Shown here: one piece after another, positions 33,331-44,000 of the stretch | Position numbering within the stretch: the first letter of the stretch is position 1 | How the letters are laid out: the number at the start of each line of letters is the position of its first letter | Assembly (NCBI GenBank): GCA_041391965.1 | Contig: JAWKMZ010000002.1 | Coordinates: 124,001 to 188,000, forward strand | Direction: 5' to 3' | Source: JAWKMZ01 sp041391965 | Lineage (GTDB): Bacteria > Bacteroidota > Bacteroidia > Flavobacteriales > Flavobacteriaceae | DNA length: 64,000 nucleotides | Position numbers and translations under genes: made by a program | The notes under the pieces: model-generated | What the model was told of the DNA's origin: nothing | The model's input: only the letters and a program-made list of their open reading frames with translations | Databases searched by the model: none

Positions 33331-34743
33331 ATGAATAATTATAAGGATAATCGGTTTTTTGAAGTATTTAATGCCCAAAAAACCAATCAATATAAAGTTG
33401 GTCATACAACTTATAAAGAGCGCATCAAAAAGTTAAATGCTTTAAAGACAGCTTTAGAATCAACTTATAAAGAAGCTATTAGAAAAGCATTGTATGACGA
33501 TTTTAAAAAACCTAAGTTAGAAGTCGACTTAACCGAAATCTATCCTGTGTTGAGCGAAATCAAATTTGTAAAGCAGCATTTAAAATCGTGGATAAAACTT
33601 CAAAAAGTAGAAACACCATTAGCATTACTTGGCGCATCATCTTATATAAAGTATGAACCCAAAGGTGTTTGTTTAATAATTTCCCCTTGGAATTTCCCTA
33701 TCAATTTAACCTTTATCCCATTAGTATCTGCAATTGCAGCAGGAAATACAGTGATTTTAAAGCCTTCAGAATTAACACCAAATGCGTCAAAAGTAATGGC
33801 AAAAATTCTTAAAGACTTATTTAAAGAAGATGAAATCGCATTGATTGAAGGTGAAGTTGAGGTGGCACAAGAATTATTGAAACTACCATTTAATCATATC
33901 TTTTTTACAGGGTCGCCACAAGTGGGAAAAATAGTGATGAAAGCTGCAAGTGAGCATTTGGCATCTGTAACTTTAGAGTTAGGAGGCAAATCGCCAGCTA
34001 TTATCGATGATACAGCAAGTCTTGAAAAAGCGGTTAAAAAAATCATTTTCGGAAAATTTACCAATGCTGGCCAAACTTGTATTGCTCCAGATTATATCTT
34101 ACTAAAGTCCGATTTAAAAGATAGATTCATCAAAATATTCAAAGAAAAAATTGTTGAGTTTTATAACGAAAATGCTGAGATTACTCATTCTTACTGTAGA
34201 ATTGTCAACAAAAAACATTTTGACCGTTTGGTGAGTTATATTAAAGAAGCCCAAGAAAACCAAAGTGTTATTGTTTCAGGAGGCCATTATAATGAAACAA
34301 ATAATTATATAGAACCAACTTTGGTTTTTGATGTACCAGAAACATCTCAGTTAATGCAGAACGAAATTTTTGGTCCTATTCTACCTGTAAAAACATATAC
34401 TAAAATAGAAGCAGCTATACAGTATATCAATTCAAAAGAAAAACCATTAGCACTCTATATTTATAGCAAAAGGAAAAGCACTGTCAGATCTATAATTAAA
34501 ACTACAAGAGCAGGTAGTACATGTGTTAATCATAATTTGTTACAGTTTTTAAATCATAATTTACCTTTTGGTGGCAGCAATCATAGTGGTATTGGAAAAT
34601 CTCATGGCTATTTTGGCTTTCAAGAGTTTACAAATCAGCGGTCTGTATTAAAACAGCACACCAAAACGGCAGCCGATTTGTTGATTCCTCCATATAATAA
34701 TTTTAAGCAAAAACTGGTAGATTTGACTTTGAGGTGGTTTTGA
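33331..34743 (+). CDS. aldehyde dehydrogenase family protein (ALDH3-like)
   Basis: 470 residues from the ATG at 33331; an in-frame ATG at 33286 would add 15 residues of low similarity. The NAD(P) site and core are visible: GVCLIISPWNFPINLTFIPL, GNTVILKPSELTPNASKVMA, and FFTGSPQVGKIVMKAA. Catalytic residues are Glu216 in LELGGKSPAI and Cys250 in NAGQTCIAPDY. LPFGGSNHSGIGKSHG is near the C-terminus, which ends in a hydrophobic-basic tail, as in class 3 fatty-aldehyde dehydrogenases. It oxidises aldehydes to acids; the substrate is not determined. Its stop directly abuts the convergent glycosylasparaginase gene. Confidence 0.92.
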   Translation: MNNYKDNRFFEVFNAQKTNQYKVGHTTYKERIKKLNALKTALESTYKEAIRKALYDDFKKPKLEVDLTEIYPVLSEIKFVKQHLKSWIKLQKVETPLALLGASSYIKYEPKGVCLIISPWNFPINLTFIPLVSAIAAGNTVILKPSELTPNASKVMAKILKDLFKEDEIALIEGEVEVAQELLKLPFNHIFFTGSPQVGKIVMKAASEHLASVTLELGGKSPAIIDDTASLEKAVKKIIFGKFTNAGQTCIAPDYILLKSDLKDRFIKIFKEKIVEFYNENAEITHSYCRIVNKKHFDRLVSYIKEAQENQSVIVSGGHYNETNNYIEPTLVFDVPETSQLMQNEIFGPILPVKTYTKIEAAIQYINSKEKPLALYIYSKRKSTVRSIIKTTRAGSTCVNHNLLQFLNHNLPFGGSNHSGIGKSHGYFGFQEFTNQRSVLKQHTKTAADLLIPPYNNFKQKLVDLTLRWF

Positions 34744-35748
34744 TTACCCTTTATTAAAATAATCAGCCTGCAAGTTTTCATTTTTACCATCCTGAAACTT
34801 GGTCATACTAAACCATTGATGGATGGCATAACTTCCAGTTTCTCCTTGTTTGTTGATGGCAATATAACCAACCTGAAAATTTTTAAAATTGCTGTTTGGC
34901 TTGTTGACAATTCTGCTGATGGCTTCTTCGCATGCTTCCTGAGGAGTTTTACCTTGTCGCATCAATTCTACCACTAAAAAACTTCCAACGGTTTTCATCA
35001 CTTCTTCACCTAAACCAGTGGCTACTGCTGCACCAATTGCATTATCTACATATAAGCCAACACCAATTATTGGACTGTCGCCAACACGTCCAGCCATTTT
35101 ATAGGCCAATCCACTGGTTGTACAAGCACCTGAAATATCACCATTTTTATCCATGGCTAACATGCCAATGGTATCGTGGTTTTCAATATTGATAATGGGT
35201 TTGTATTCGCTTTTTACTTTCCACGCTTCCCAAGCTTTTTTAGAAGCTTCGGTCAATAAATTTTCTTTAGGGAATCCCATTTTGTAGGCAAATTGTTCGG
35301 CACCTTTGCCTGCAAGCATTACATGTGGTGTGTCTTCCATTACTTTTCTGGCAACCGAAACTGCATGAACCACATTTTCAAGATACACCACAGAACCACA
35401 ATTACCATATTTATCCATAATACAGGCATCTAACGTTACATGACCATCTCTGTCAGGCAAACCACCTTTTCCAACAGATTGATTGGTGGTATCTGCTTCT
35501 TCAATCCTACAACCTTGCTCTACTGCATCTAAAGCATTACCACCATTTTGTAAAACTTCCCATGCTTTTGCCGTAGCATTTTTCACATTCCAAGTAGCAA
35601 TTACTAATGGTAATGAAGGTTTTGGAGTTATAATCAATTTTTCTTCGGATGATTTTGAAGACGATTCTAAACAACTTGCAATTGCTGTTCCAACGGTTAA
35701 ACCAACTCCTGTGAGCGATGCGTTTTTTAAAAAGTGTCTGCGTTTCAT
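34744..35748 (-). CDS. N(4)-(beta-N-acetylglucosaminyl)-L-asparaginase, exported
   Basis: 334 residues of the Ntn asparaginase-2 family. A Tat-like signal (MKRRHFLKNASLTGVGLTVG) followed by AIASC suggests export and possible lipidation. The core reads VIATWNVKNATAKAWEVLQN, then the autocleavage site NHDTIGMLAMDKNGDI with nucleophile Thr193, and AGRVGDSPIIGVGLYVDN and ATGLGEEVMK. The HDTIGM motif and the export signal fit glycosylasparaginase, which splits GlcNAc from asparagine, better than isoaspartyl peptidase. It follows the GH92 gene by 7 bases, supporting a role in taking apart N-linked glycans outside the cytoplasm. Confidence 0.9.
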   Translation of the reverse strand: MKRRHFLKNASLTGVGLTVGTAIASCLESSSKSSEEKLIITPKPSLPLVIATWNVKNATAKAWEVLQNGGNALDAVEQGCRIEEADTTNQSVGKGGLPDRDGHVTLDACIMDKYGNCGSVVYLENVVHAVSVARKVMEDTPHVMLAGKGAEQFAYKMGFPKENLLTEASKKAWEAWKVKSEYKPIINIENHDTIGMLAMDKNGDISGACTTSGLAYKMAGRVGDSPIIGVGLYVDNAIGAAVATGLGEEVMKTVGSFLVVELMRQGKTPQEACEEAISRIVNKPNSNFKNFQVGYIAINKQGETGSYAIHQWFSMTKFQDGKNENLQADYFNKG

Positions 35749-35755
35749 ACGGTTG

Positions 35756-38686
35756 TTACTTAATTGTTATTTCGTCAGCAAACAGCCAACTCCTACCATC
35801 ATGCGCATGACCAATATGCCATTTAGGAAGTTCTCCCAGTTTTTTAGCAATAATTTTTACATAACGTGCACTATAACCTTTCATGTCAAAATGGATGGTT
35901 TTAAGCTGTGAATGGTCAGACGGAATGGTGGCTTCAATTTTTTGTTTTGGTAAGGGTTTAAAATATCTATTGTTATCAGATACATAACATTCTACTTCGG
36001 TTGGAAAGAAAATCCATGAGTTTTGGTCTTCTAAAAAGTTGATGCTAATAGTGTTTATAGGTTTTGTGCGTCCTAAATCGACAGTGGCAATCAAATCTTC
36101 GTTCCAGTAACCTTGCCAAGTCCCTGTTCTAAAATCCTGCGCACCTTTAATGCCATCTATCAACGCATTTGGTCCACCACCATTGTATTGGTTGGCATAT
36201 TCGGTGTCTAATTTTAATGAGATATTTGGGTCTATTTTAGAAAATTCGGTGGCGATAGTTGCACTTTTTGTATTGTTTTTTTCTGAATACACAGAAACAG
36301 AAATCGATTTATCTATTATAAAAGGATGCTCATATTTTTGGAATCCTCCTTTATAACCTATGCGATAATAAATTGCAGCAGTTGTATCAACATTTTCAAG
36401 AATGACTTCCGTTTGTCCCTTAAAAGCAACATCGCCTTTGGCGATAAAAGGTGCAGGAACGATGAGGTCGTCTTTAATTTCGGTTTTTGGTTCTTGCCCT
36501 TCTTGAGTTCCCCAAGTGGATGGTTGATTGATCATATTAAACTCTAAAATGCCACCAGCCATAATATCTTGATGTGTGATGTAAGTTTTGTTTAAAGGTT
36601 TTCCGTTTAATGAAGCAGAAGCAATGTATTTATTATCATCAGAAAGTTGATGAGCCACTACAGTAAAATGATTGCCATTTTCAAGATGGATGGAGGCTTT
36701 ATCAAACAAAGGTGTTCCTATAATGTATTGATTGGAAGCTGGTGTTACAGGATAAAACCCTAAAGATGAAAACACATACCAAGCACTCATTTGACCACAA
36801 TCTTCATTGCCTGAAATACCATCAGGAGTATTTTTATATAATTCTGTTACAATTTGATGGACTTTTTCTTGTGTTTTAAAAGGTTTGTTGACGAAATTAT
36901 ACAAATACGCCATGTGGTGACTGGGTTCGTTACCTTGTGCATATTGTCCAATAAGTCCAGTAATGTCTGCTTGATTGCGACCAGAAGTTTCGTTTTTTGC
37001 GGTAAAAAGCGCATCCAAGCGTGTCTCAAGTTGTTGTTTTCCACCTAAAACCGAAATAAATCCTGAAATGTCTTGAGGCACATAAAAACTGTATTGCCAC
37101 GCATTGGCTTCGGTGTAATTAAAATTGACTTCGTAAGGGTCAAAAGGAGCGAACCAAGTATTACGAAAACGACCACGCATAAATTGTGTCTCTGGATCGA
37201 ACACATTTTTATAATATTGTGCTCTTTCGGTATAAGTTTTATAATCAATGTCTTTACCTAAAGCTTTTGCCATTTGCGCAATCGTCCAATCGTCATAGGC
37301 ATATTCTAAGGTTTTAGAAACCGATTCACTTTCTTCTTCCACAGGAATAAAACCAAATTCCTTGTAAGATTTTAAACCTAATTTATCTTGAGTTGCCGAG
37401 TGTTTCATTGCTTCCAAGGCTTTTGTGGCATTAAAACCCTTAATGCCTTTTAAATAAGCATCGGCAATTACAGGGACTGCGTGGTAGCCAATCATACAAC
37501 CTGTGTAATTGGCGCTCAAATCCCAAATGGGCATAATGCCACCTTCGTCATATTTGGCTAAAAAGGTATTGATGAAATTGTTGGTTTTGTGTTGTTCAAT
37601 AATAGTATAAAGTGGATGTGCTGCACGATAGGTATCCCAAAGTGAAAAAACGGTGTAATATTCAAAATCTTTGGTTTGATGAATGTTTAAATCCATGCCA
37701 CGATAGCGTCCATCAACATCTTGATACAAATTTGGCGCAATCATGGTGTGGTATAACGCCGTGTAAAAATTGATTTTGTAATCGTCATTGTTGCTTTCAA
37801 CCACAATTTTGTCGAGTTCATTTTCCCAAGCATCTTGAGCTTCTTTTTTGATTTGTTCAAAGGTTTTGTCGCCTATTTCTTCTTCTAAATTCTTTTTAGC
37901 GCCAGCTTCATCAACAGCTGAAATGCCAATTTTTATTTGAAGTTTATCGCTTTCGGAGGCATCAAACTCAAAGGCTGCTTTTACTTTTTTGCCTTCGGAA
38001 GCATCGTCTAATAAAGTGATTTTCTTAAAAGGTCTTGAAAACTGGATATTGTAAAACAACATCTGATTGGTTGCCCAAGCCTTGGAGTGTCTGTAACCAG
38101 AAACTTCAGTATTGGAAATCACATGTATTTTAGAACCCAAAACTTCATCACGATGCTCTAAATCTAAAATAACTATTTGGGGCTTGGAATTTGAAAATTG
38201 GTATTTTTGAACTCCACTTCGTTTAGAAACCGTCAGTTCCACATCAATATTGGTAGCATCCAAATGTACTTTGTAATAACCAGGTTCAGCCATTTCATTG
38301 TCATGCGAAAAATGTGCTTTATAACCTTTTTTGCCATCAGCTCCATTATTAAAATCCACTTTGTTTGTAGGCATCAATAAAATATCACCATAATCTGAAA
38401 CGCCAGTTCCGCTTAAATGTGTGTGTGAAAATCCGTAAATATAATCATCAGAATAATGATAACCAGAGCAACCATCCCAACCATCCAAACGTGTGTCTGG
38501 GCTGAGTTGCATCATTCCAAAGGGCATCGTAGCACCAGGATAGGTATGGCCATGACCTCCAGTGCCTATAAACGGATTGACGTAAGAAATTAAAGGTTGA
38601 TTATTTTTAGCAACTTCAATAGTGGGTTTTTGTGCGCAGTTGAAGGTAGTAATGAACAAAAGGATAAGTTTGAAAAAATGCTTCAT
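35756..38686 (-). CDS. GH92 alpha-mannosidase, lipoprotein, with C-terminal binding domains
   Basis: 976 residues. The signal peptide ends in TTFNCAQ, a plausible lipobox. The GH92 catalytic region (about 30-730) opens with YVNPFIGTGGHGHTYPGATM, continues with FSHTHLSGTGVSDYGD, and has GNEPSHHMAYLYNF and GNEDCGQMSAWYVFSSLGF, which carry conserved GH92 acidic and metal-binding residues. A chitobiase-like beta domain follows (about 755-825). The C-terminal F5/8 type C (discoidin) domain runs from about 830 to the end (GGGPNALIDGIKGAQDFRTG, ATVDLGRTKPINTISINFLE). GH92 enzymes are Ca-dependent exo-alpha-mannosidases acting on N-glycans. It is the first gene of a pair with glycosylasparaginase. 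Confidence 0.94.
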   Translation of the reverse strand: MKHFFKLILLFITTFNCAQKPTIEVAKNNQPLISYVNPFIGTGGHGHTYPGATMPFGMMQLSPDTRLDGWDGCSGYHYSDDYIYGFSHTHLSGTGVSDYGDILLMPTNKVDFNNGADGKKGYKAHFSHDNEMAEPGYYKVHLDATNIDVELTVSKRSGVQKYQFSNSKPQIVILDLEHRDEVLGSKIHVISNTEVSGYRHSKAWATNQMLFYNIQFSRPFKKITLLDDASEGKKVKAAFEFDASESDKLQIKIGISAVDEAGAKKNLEEEIGDKTFEQIKKEAQDAWENELDKIVVESNNDDYKINFYTALYHTMIAPNLYQDVDGRYRGMDLNIHQTKDFEYYTVFSLWDTYRAAHPLYTIIEQHKTNNFINTFLAKYDEGGIMPIWDLSANYTGCMIGYHAVPVIADAYLKGIKGFNATKALEAMKHSATQDKLGLKSYKEFGFIPVEEESESVSKTLEYAYDDWTIAQMAKALGKDIDYKTYTERAQYYKNVFDPETQFMRGRFRNTWFAPFDPYEVNFNYTEANAWQYSFYVPQDISGFISVLGGKQQLETRLDALFTAKNETSGRNQADITGLIGQYAQGNEPSHHMAYLYNFVNKPFKTQEKVHQIVTELYKNTPDGISGNEDCGQMSAWYVFSSLGFYPVTPASNQYIIGTPLFDKASIHLENGNHFTVVAHQLSDDNKYIASASLNGKPLNKTYITHQDIMAGGILEFNMINQPSTWGTQEGQEPKTEIKDDLIVPAPFIAKGDVAFKGQTEVILENVDTTAAIYYRIGYKGGFQKYEHPFIIDKSISVSVYSEKNNTKSATIATEFSKIDPNISLKLDTEYANQYNGGGPNALIDGIKGAQDFRTGTWQGYWNEDLIATVDLGRTKPINTISINFLEDQNSWIFFPTEVECYVSDNNRYFKPLPKQKIEATIPSDHSQLKTIHFDMKGYSARYVKIIAKKLGELPKWHIGHAHDGRSWLFADEITIK

Positions 38687-38753
38687 TAGAAAGAAATAGA
38701 TTTGCTTCGGAAAGATACTAAATCTTAAGAGATGGTTAAATCTATTCTCAAGA

Positions 38754-38784
38754 TTTTAATAACGGCTTAATTCATTTATCTTTG
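38754..38784 (+). promoter_or_regulatory. candidate promoter of the metallophosphoesterase gene
   Basis: TATCTTTG (38777-38784) matches the -7 box exactly. TTTT at 38754-38757, 19 bases upstream, is a partial -33 match. The start codon follows 15 bases after the -7 box, so the leader would be very short. Confidence 0.45.
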
Positions 38785-38798
38785 AAAAAATTGCAAGT

Positions 38799-40031
38799 AT
38801 GATGCGTTGGATTATTTTTACCATTGTTTATGTTTTATTGACTATTTACGGATTTCAAGCTATAAAAACAGTAACTAAAAATGTATGGATTCATTACCTC
38901 TTTATTGGCATCTCTATTTTGGTTATTGGTAATTTTATCATCCAATTTGCAATGGCTTCGGATGGTCGTGTACTGACACCAATAAAAAGCTATGCTTTTG
39001 GATTTTTATTGACCTTTATGCTGTTTAATTTGGTAATGATTCCAATTCTTTTAACAGAAGATGTTATACGTTTCTTTATTGGGTTATATGAAAAATTACT
39101 CACATCTAAAGACTCTTTTTATATGCCTTCGCGTCGTAAATTTGTGAGTGGTATTGCGCTTGGTTTAGCAGCCATTCCTTTTTCTTCTATGTTATATGGC
39201 ATGTATAAAGGAAAGTATAATTTTAAAGTTTTAAAGTACACTTTGAATTTTGATGATTTGCCAGATGCTTTTGATGGTTACCGAATTACACAAATTAGCG
39301 ATATACATTCTGGCAGTTTTGATGACCACGAAAAAATAACCTACGCTGTAAATTTAATTAAAGAACAGCAAGGAGATGTCATTATGTTTACAGGTGATTT
39401 GGTCAATAATAAAGCGACAGAAATGTTGCCTTGGAAAGACCTGTTTAGCCAGTTACATGCTAAAGATGGTGTGTTTTCGGTATTAGGAAACCATGATTAT
39501 GGTGATTATGTTGACTGGAATTCTGCCGAAGAAAAAGCCCAAAATCTTGAAGATTTAAAACAACTCCAAAAAGAAATGGGCTATGATTTGTTGCTCAACG
39601 AAAGCCGATTTATTGAGCGCAATGGACAGCGTATTGCTATTATTGGTGTGGAAAATTGGGGAAAAGGGTTTAAAAAATTAGGTGATTTGAAAAAAGCTTC
39701 AGAGCTTGTACGTGAGAATGATTTTAAGATACTGATGAGTCACGACCCAAGCCATTGGGATGAAGTGGTTTTAAAGGATGACTATTTTTACCATTTAACC
39801 TTAAGTGGTCATACGCATGGTATGCAGTTTGGTATTGAAATTCCTGGTTGGATTAAATGGAGCCCAATCAAATGGCGTTACAAACATTGGGCTGGCATTT
39901 ATAAAGAACTTGGGCAATACATCAACGTCAACAGAGGCTTTGGGTATTTGGGTTATCCTGGACGCGTTGGTATTTGGCCAGAAATAACGGTTATTGAACT
40001 TAAAAAAGGCACAAAAACGACAACAGCTTAA
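38799..40031 (+). CDS. membrane-anchored metallophosphoesterase
   Basis: 410 residues. Three to four N-terminal membrane helices (about 1-125, including WIIFTIVYVLLTIYGFQAI and FGFLLTFMLFNLVMIPILL) precede a calcineurin-like phosphoesterase domain (about 150-400). All five metal-ligand motifs are present: ITQISDIHSGSFDD, MFTGDLVNN, VLGNHDYGDY, LMSHDPSHWD and LSGHTHGMQFG. The layout resembles the YkuE/YaeI group thought to act on lipid-linked phosphates, but the substrate is unknown. The thioredoxin-like gene follows after about 100 bases with its own -7-like box. Confidence 0.92.
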   Translation: MMRWIIFTIVYVLLTIYGFQAIKTVTKNVWIHYLFIGISILVIGNFIIQFAMASDGRVLTPIKSYAFGFLLTFMLFNLVMIPILLTEDVIRFFIGLYEKLLTSKDSFYMPSRRKFVSGIALGLAAIPFSSMLYGMYKGKYNFKVLKYTLNFDDLPDAFDGYRITQISDIHSGSFDDHEKITYAVNLIKEQQGDVIMFTGDLVNNKATEMLPWKDLFSQLHAKDGVFSVLGNHDYGDYVDWNSAEEKAQNLEDLKQLQKEMGYDLLLNESRFIERNGQRIAIIGVENWGKGFKKLGDLKKASELVRENDFKILMSHDPSHWDEVVLKDDYFYHLTLSGHTHGMQFGIEIPGWIKWSPIKWRYKHWAGIYKELGQYINVNRGFGYLGYPGRVGIWPEITVIELKKGTKTTTA

Positions 40032-40132
40032 ACACATAGTTAAGTTAAAACAAGCTATTTGGGTATGTTTTAGTTAAATATGGAAAAAAATATGTAGGTT
40101 TGTATATAACATTTGACTTAAAATTTTAATGT

Positions 40133-40429
40133 ATGTCAAAATTTGGGGAACTCATAGATGTTGATATTCCTGTTTTGTTAGATTTTTTTACAGAATGGAA
40201 TGACCAATCTACCGCTATGCATCCTGTACTCAGAGATGTAGCTGCTGCTCTTGGCGATAAAGCGAAAGTCATTAAAATTGATGTTGATAAAAACAAAGAA
40301 TTGGCTGAAGCACTTAGAGTTAAAGGCTTGCCAACACTTATCATCTACAAAAGTGGCGAAATGAAATGGCGACATAGTGGCGAACAAGATGCCAATACGT
40401 TAATTGCTATTATACAAGAGTATATTTAA
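40133..40429 (+). CDS. thioredoxin-fold protein lacking the CxxC active site
   Basis: 98 residues with the complete thioredoxin fold: strand VLLDFFTEWND, helix, VIKIDVDKNKELAEALRVKG, the cis-proline loop GLPTLIIYKSGE, and a final helix LIAIIQEYI. The active-site position that should read WCGPC is WNDQS in FFTEWNDQSTAMHPVL, and the protein contains no cysteine at all. It cannot be a disulfide reductase and must have a structural or binding role if functional. There is no signal peptide, so it is cytoplasmic. TAGGTTTG (40095-40102) is a possible -7 box. Its stop overlaps the convergent deacetylase gene by 4 bases. Confidence 0.88.
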   Translation: MSKFGELIDVDIPVLLDFFTEWNDQSTAMHPVLRDVAAALGDKAKVIKIDVDKNKELAEALRVKGLPTLIIYKSGEMKWRHSGEQDANTLIAIIQEYI

Positions 40430-41076
40430 GTTAATGCTTTAAAGAGGTATCCTTTTTCGCTAAAATGTTGTAATACTTTAGGAAGTGCAAACTGCATATT
40501 TTTTGACGCTTTTACACTATCGTGAAAGACTACAATACTTCCTTTTTTGGTAGTTGATAAAACATTTTTTAGACATTTTTCTTTAGATACAGAACGTTCC
40601 CAATCAAAGGAAATCACGTCCCACATTATGATTTTATAGCCTTGTTTGATGAGTTTTTTACCTTGCTTTGTTTTGAGTTGGCCATAAGGTGGTCTGAACA
40701 AATTTTGATTTATAGATTCCGGACCCTGATATTGAACATCAATAACGCTTTGTGCTAAGGCAACATTTTCTATATAAGCTTTGGTTTTTGTTTTCCAACC
40801 TTTTAAATGGGTGTGTGTATGGTTGCCAATGGTATGACCTTCTTTTAAAATATTTTGAAAAACCTCAGGGTGTTTTTTTACATTATTACCTATGCAAAAA
40901 AACGTGGCTTTGGCATTGTATTCATTTAAAACAGCAAGTGTCCAATTAGTGATTTCTGGAGTTGGGCCATCATCAAACGTAAGATAGATGATTTTTTCAT
41001 CAGTAGCCATGTTCCAAACATAGTTTGGAAACATTTTTTTGACTACTAATGGTGTTTTTACAGGAACAAATCTCAA
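40426..41076 (-). CDS. polysaccharide deacetylase family protein (NodB domain)
   Basis: 216 residues with the NodB motifs: IIYLTFDDGPTPEITNWTLA (catalytic and metal Asp), IGNHTHTHLKGWK (metal His pair), LFRPPYGQLKTKQ and IIMWDVISFDWERS, and GSIVVFHDSVKASKNM. The likely start is TTG at 41074-41076, because MRFVPVKTPLVVKKMFPNYV matches the N-terminus I expect for flavobacterial members; an ATG at residue 15 is the alternative. Such enzymes remove acetyl groups from peptidoglycan or exopolysaccharide. It starts 3 bases after the DUF2723 gene stop, so the two are one operon. Confidence 0.9.
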   Translation of the reverse strand: MRFVPVKTPLVVKKMFPNYVWNMATDEKIIYLTFDDGPTPEITNWTLAVLNEYNAKATFFCIGNNVKKHPEVFQNILKEGHTIGNHTHTHLKGWKTKTKAYIENVALAQSVIDVQYQGPESINQNLFRPPYGQLKTKQGKKLIKQGYKIIMWDVISFDWERSVSKEKCLKNVLSTTKKGSIVVFHDSVKASKNMQFALPKVLQHFSEKGYLFKALT

Positions 41077-41079
41077 CCT

Positions 41080-44000
41080 TTATTGATTTAGTTTTAAAAT
41101 ACTGTCAATAGTATCTTTGGCAATGTCTGGTTCTTCTTTTTGAAGTTCATGCCTTGGATCATCTTCCATAAAATGTTTGAACAGTTTTAAATAATTATTG
41201 AATTTTTGGGTTTCTTCCATCGCAAAATCTTTGTCATTATAGGTTACCAAAACATCGACTAAATTTCGGTAACGTCCAATATCAGTAACAATTTCGTCTA
41301 AATAGCGAGTTTGGTTTTCAATAGTCAAATTGCTATAATAAGTTAAACTTTCCTGATACTTTTTGCTGACTTCTTTATACAGATTTCTGGCTTTTTCCTT
41401 ATTACCAATTTCATAATAAGCACTAATATAAGGCTCTAAAAGAGTGTAATATCCATAATCGTCCACAGGCATTTTTGCCATGGCTAAATCAGCAATTTTT
41501 TCAGCTTTGTCTAATTTGTTTTCGTTAATTAATTGTTCAACTAAACGTGCTAAATTGCCTCTATATGTAATGCCATTTTTACGGGTTTCGGTATCGTAAT
41601 AAAGTTTTTTGGTGCCACTATTTCCCCAATCCCAAGCCATTACTTTATCATACATTAAATCAGTATCCACACGTCCCATATCAAAAGGATTTGCTTTATC
41701 TACAGGTGTTTTGATAGGCACTAATTTGTAGCATAAACCGTCTAATTGTAAATAGTCTTTCATCCAGATATAATCATCATCGCCAAAGCTTCCACCTGTA
41801 AAATAAATAGGGCGTTCCCAATTGTTGTTTGCAATAATATCTAACATTAATAAACGATTTTTGTACAAAGCACCACCTTTAATTTCAATAACAATGTTAT
41901 CTACTATTTTATCAGCGTCTTTTTCTTTGACAATGCCGTGTTTTAAAACCGATGCTTTATCTACAGGAATTCTGACATATTTTGTAGGATAGTAGTTGGA
42001 GTTGAGCATATTTTCTGGGTAGCCACTCGTGTCTCGACCCTCTTGCTGCAAGGCAAATTTTAATTTAGTACGCGGATCGTCACTAGTCACAAAATTCATA
42101 AAATCCTTAATATCAATGGTATCTTTAGAGCGTTCTTTTTCAACAATATAATCTCGAGTACCATATCTATATTGCTTATGTGTTAATTGTGATGGGATTG
42201 GATCACTGTCATAGGCTTTTCGTTTCATTTGGTCAATATACCAATCTGTTTGAAACAAACTTGTATTGATGACTCTGACATCTCTGCGAATACCTTCAAT
42301 TTCTTGAGCATACCACAATGGGAAACTGTCATTATCTCCAATGGTGAATAGAATAGCATCTTTAGCGCATGACTGTAGGTACATGACAGCCATGGCACGC
42401 GCTGTTTTTCGGTTAGAACGGTCGTGGTCATCCCAATTGTTTGCTGCCAAAATACCTGGTACTAAAATTAAGCAAACTAAGGTAATAGCAGGCGCTAAGA
42501 ATTTTGAGGAGGTGTATTTTTTGAGGGCATCAAAAATGGCATAAACTCCAAAACCTATCCAAATGGCAAACACATAAAAAGAACCTACTACTGAGTAATC
42601 ACGTTCCCTCGGTTCAAAAGGTCTCACATTGGTGTAAAATTGAATGGCGACTCCTGTTAGTAGGAAAAACACTAACATAACCCAGAACCGTTTTTTGTCT
42701 TTTCCTAAAAGGAATAAAAAGCCAATAAGTCCTAAAATTAAAGGCAAAAAGTAATAGGTGTTTCGACCTTTATTATTTTTTACATCACTTGGTAAATGGT
42801 CTTGAGACATATTTAAATGCCAAGCATCAATGGGTTTGATGCCACTAATCCAATTGCCATGCAAATCGTCATATTTTCCTTGAATATCATCTTGTTTTCC
42901 AACAAAATTCCACATAAAATAGCGCCAATACATATAGCCAAATTGGTATTCAAACATATAACCAATATTTTGGATAAGTGATGGTTTTTCGATATTCAGA
43001 TATTGACCAAATTGTTTTAAGAAATTGTTGTAATCTTCATAATCGACTTTGCCCTCTGAAACATTTTTTCTAAAATCAGATACAATACTGCGTATTTGAT
43101 TTTCCATTTGATATTCTGGTTTAATACTAAAGTTAAGTAACCCAGTAAACATCATATAGTTTTCGGCGTTTTCGCCACTCCACATTCTCGGTAGGATGGA
43201 AGCTTGTTCAGAATTATAGTTTTGTTTGGCGTTTTTGTAATCATTCACAATGACATATTTGCCAGCTTTTTTGTCTTTTTCGTAGTTAGGTTTATCATCA
43301 ACATAAGGTTCGTTTTCATCCAAACCTGTATATTGTTCTGTGAACAAAGGCCCATAAAACAAGTGAGTTTCAGGATATTGCTCTAAGTTGTAATAAGCTA
43401 AAAGTTCTCTGGCATCTGACGGATTATTTTCATTGATGACCACATTGGCGTTGGCTCTAATAGGCAACATTAACCAACAGGAAAATCCAATAAAAATGAA
43501 TAATAAACACAAAACCAAAGTGTTAGCAAATTGTTTTTGTTTCTCTTTGGTATATTTTAATCCGAAGTAAAAAGCAGCTACTACAGCTACAAAAGCGATG
43601 ATGGTTCCTGAATTGAAAGGTAATCCAATGGTGTTTACAAAAAATATTTCGGAAGCACTAAATAATTTAAGTGCATTTGGAAGAAGCAGTTTGAAAATAA
43701 ACAATAAAATGGCTGCAGAAACCACATTGGCAATAATAAAATTTTGAATAGTGACCGTTTTGTAATTTTTGAAATAATAAATTAAACCAATAGCAGGAAT
43801 GGTTAGTAATCCCATAAAATGGACACCAAAGGAGAGTCCGATAACAAAAGCGATTAAAATAAGCCAACGGTTGCCCCTTGGTTTATCCATGTCTTGTTCC
43901 CAACGTAAAGCCAGCCAAAACATGACTGCCATAATTAAAGTTGCCATAGCATACACTTCGGTTTCAACGGCATTAAACCAAAACGCATCTGTAAAAGTAA

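Noticed and set aside
34744..35748. Second asparaginase as part of the cyanophycin pathway
   Set aside because: It is exported, has HDTIGM at the nucleophile and is paired with a GH92 mannosidase, so glycosylasparaginase is the better reading.
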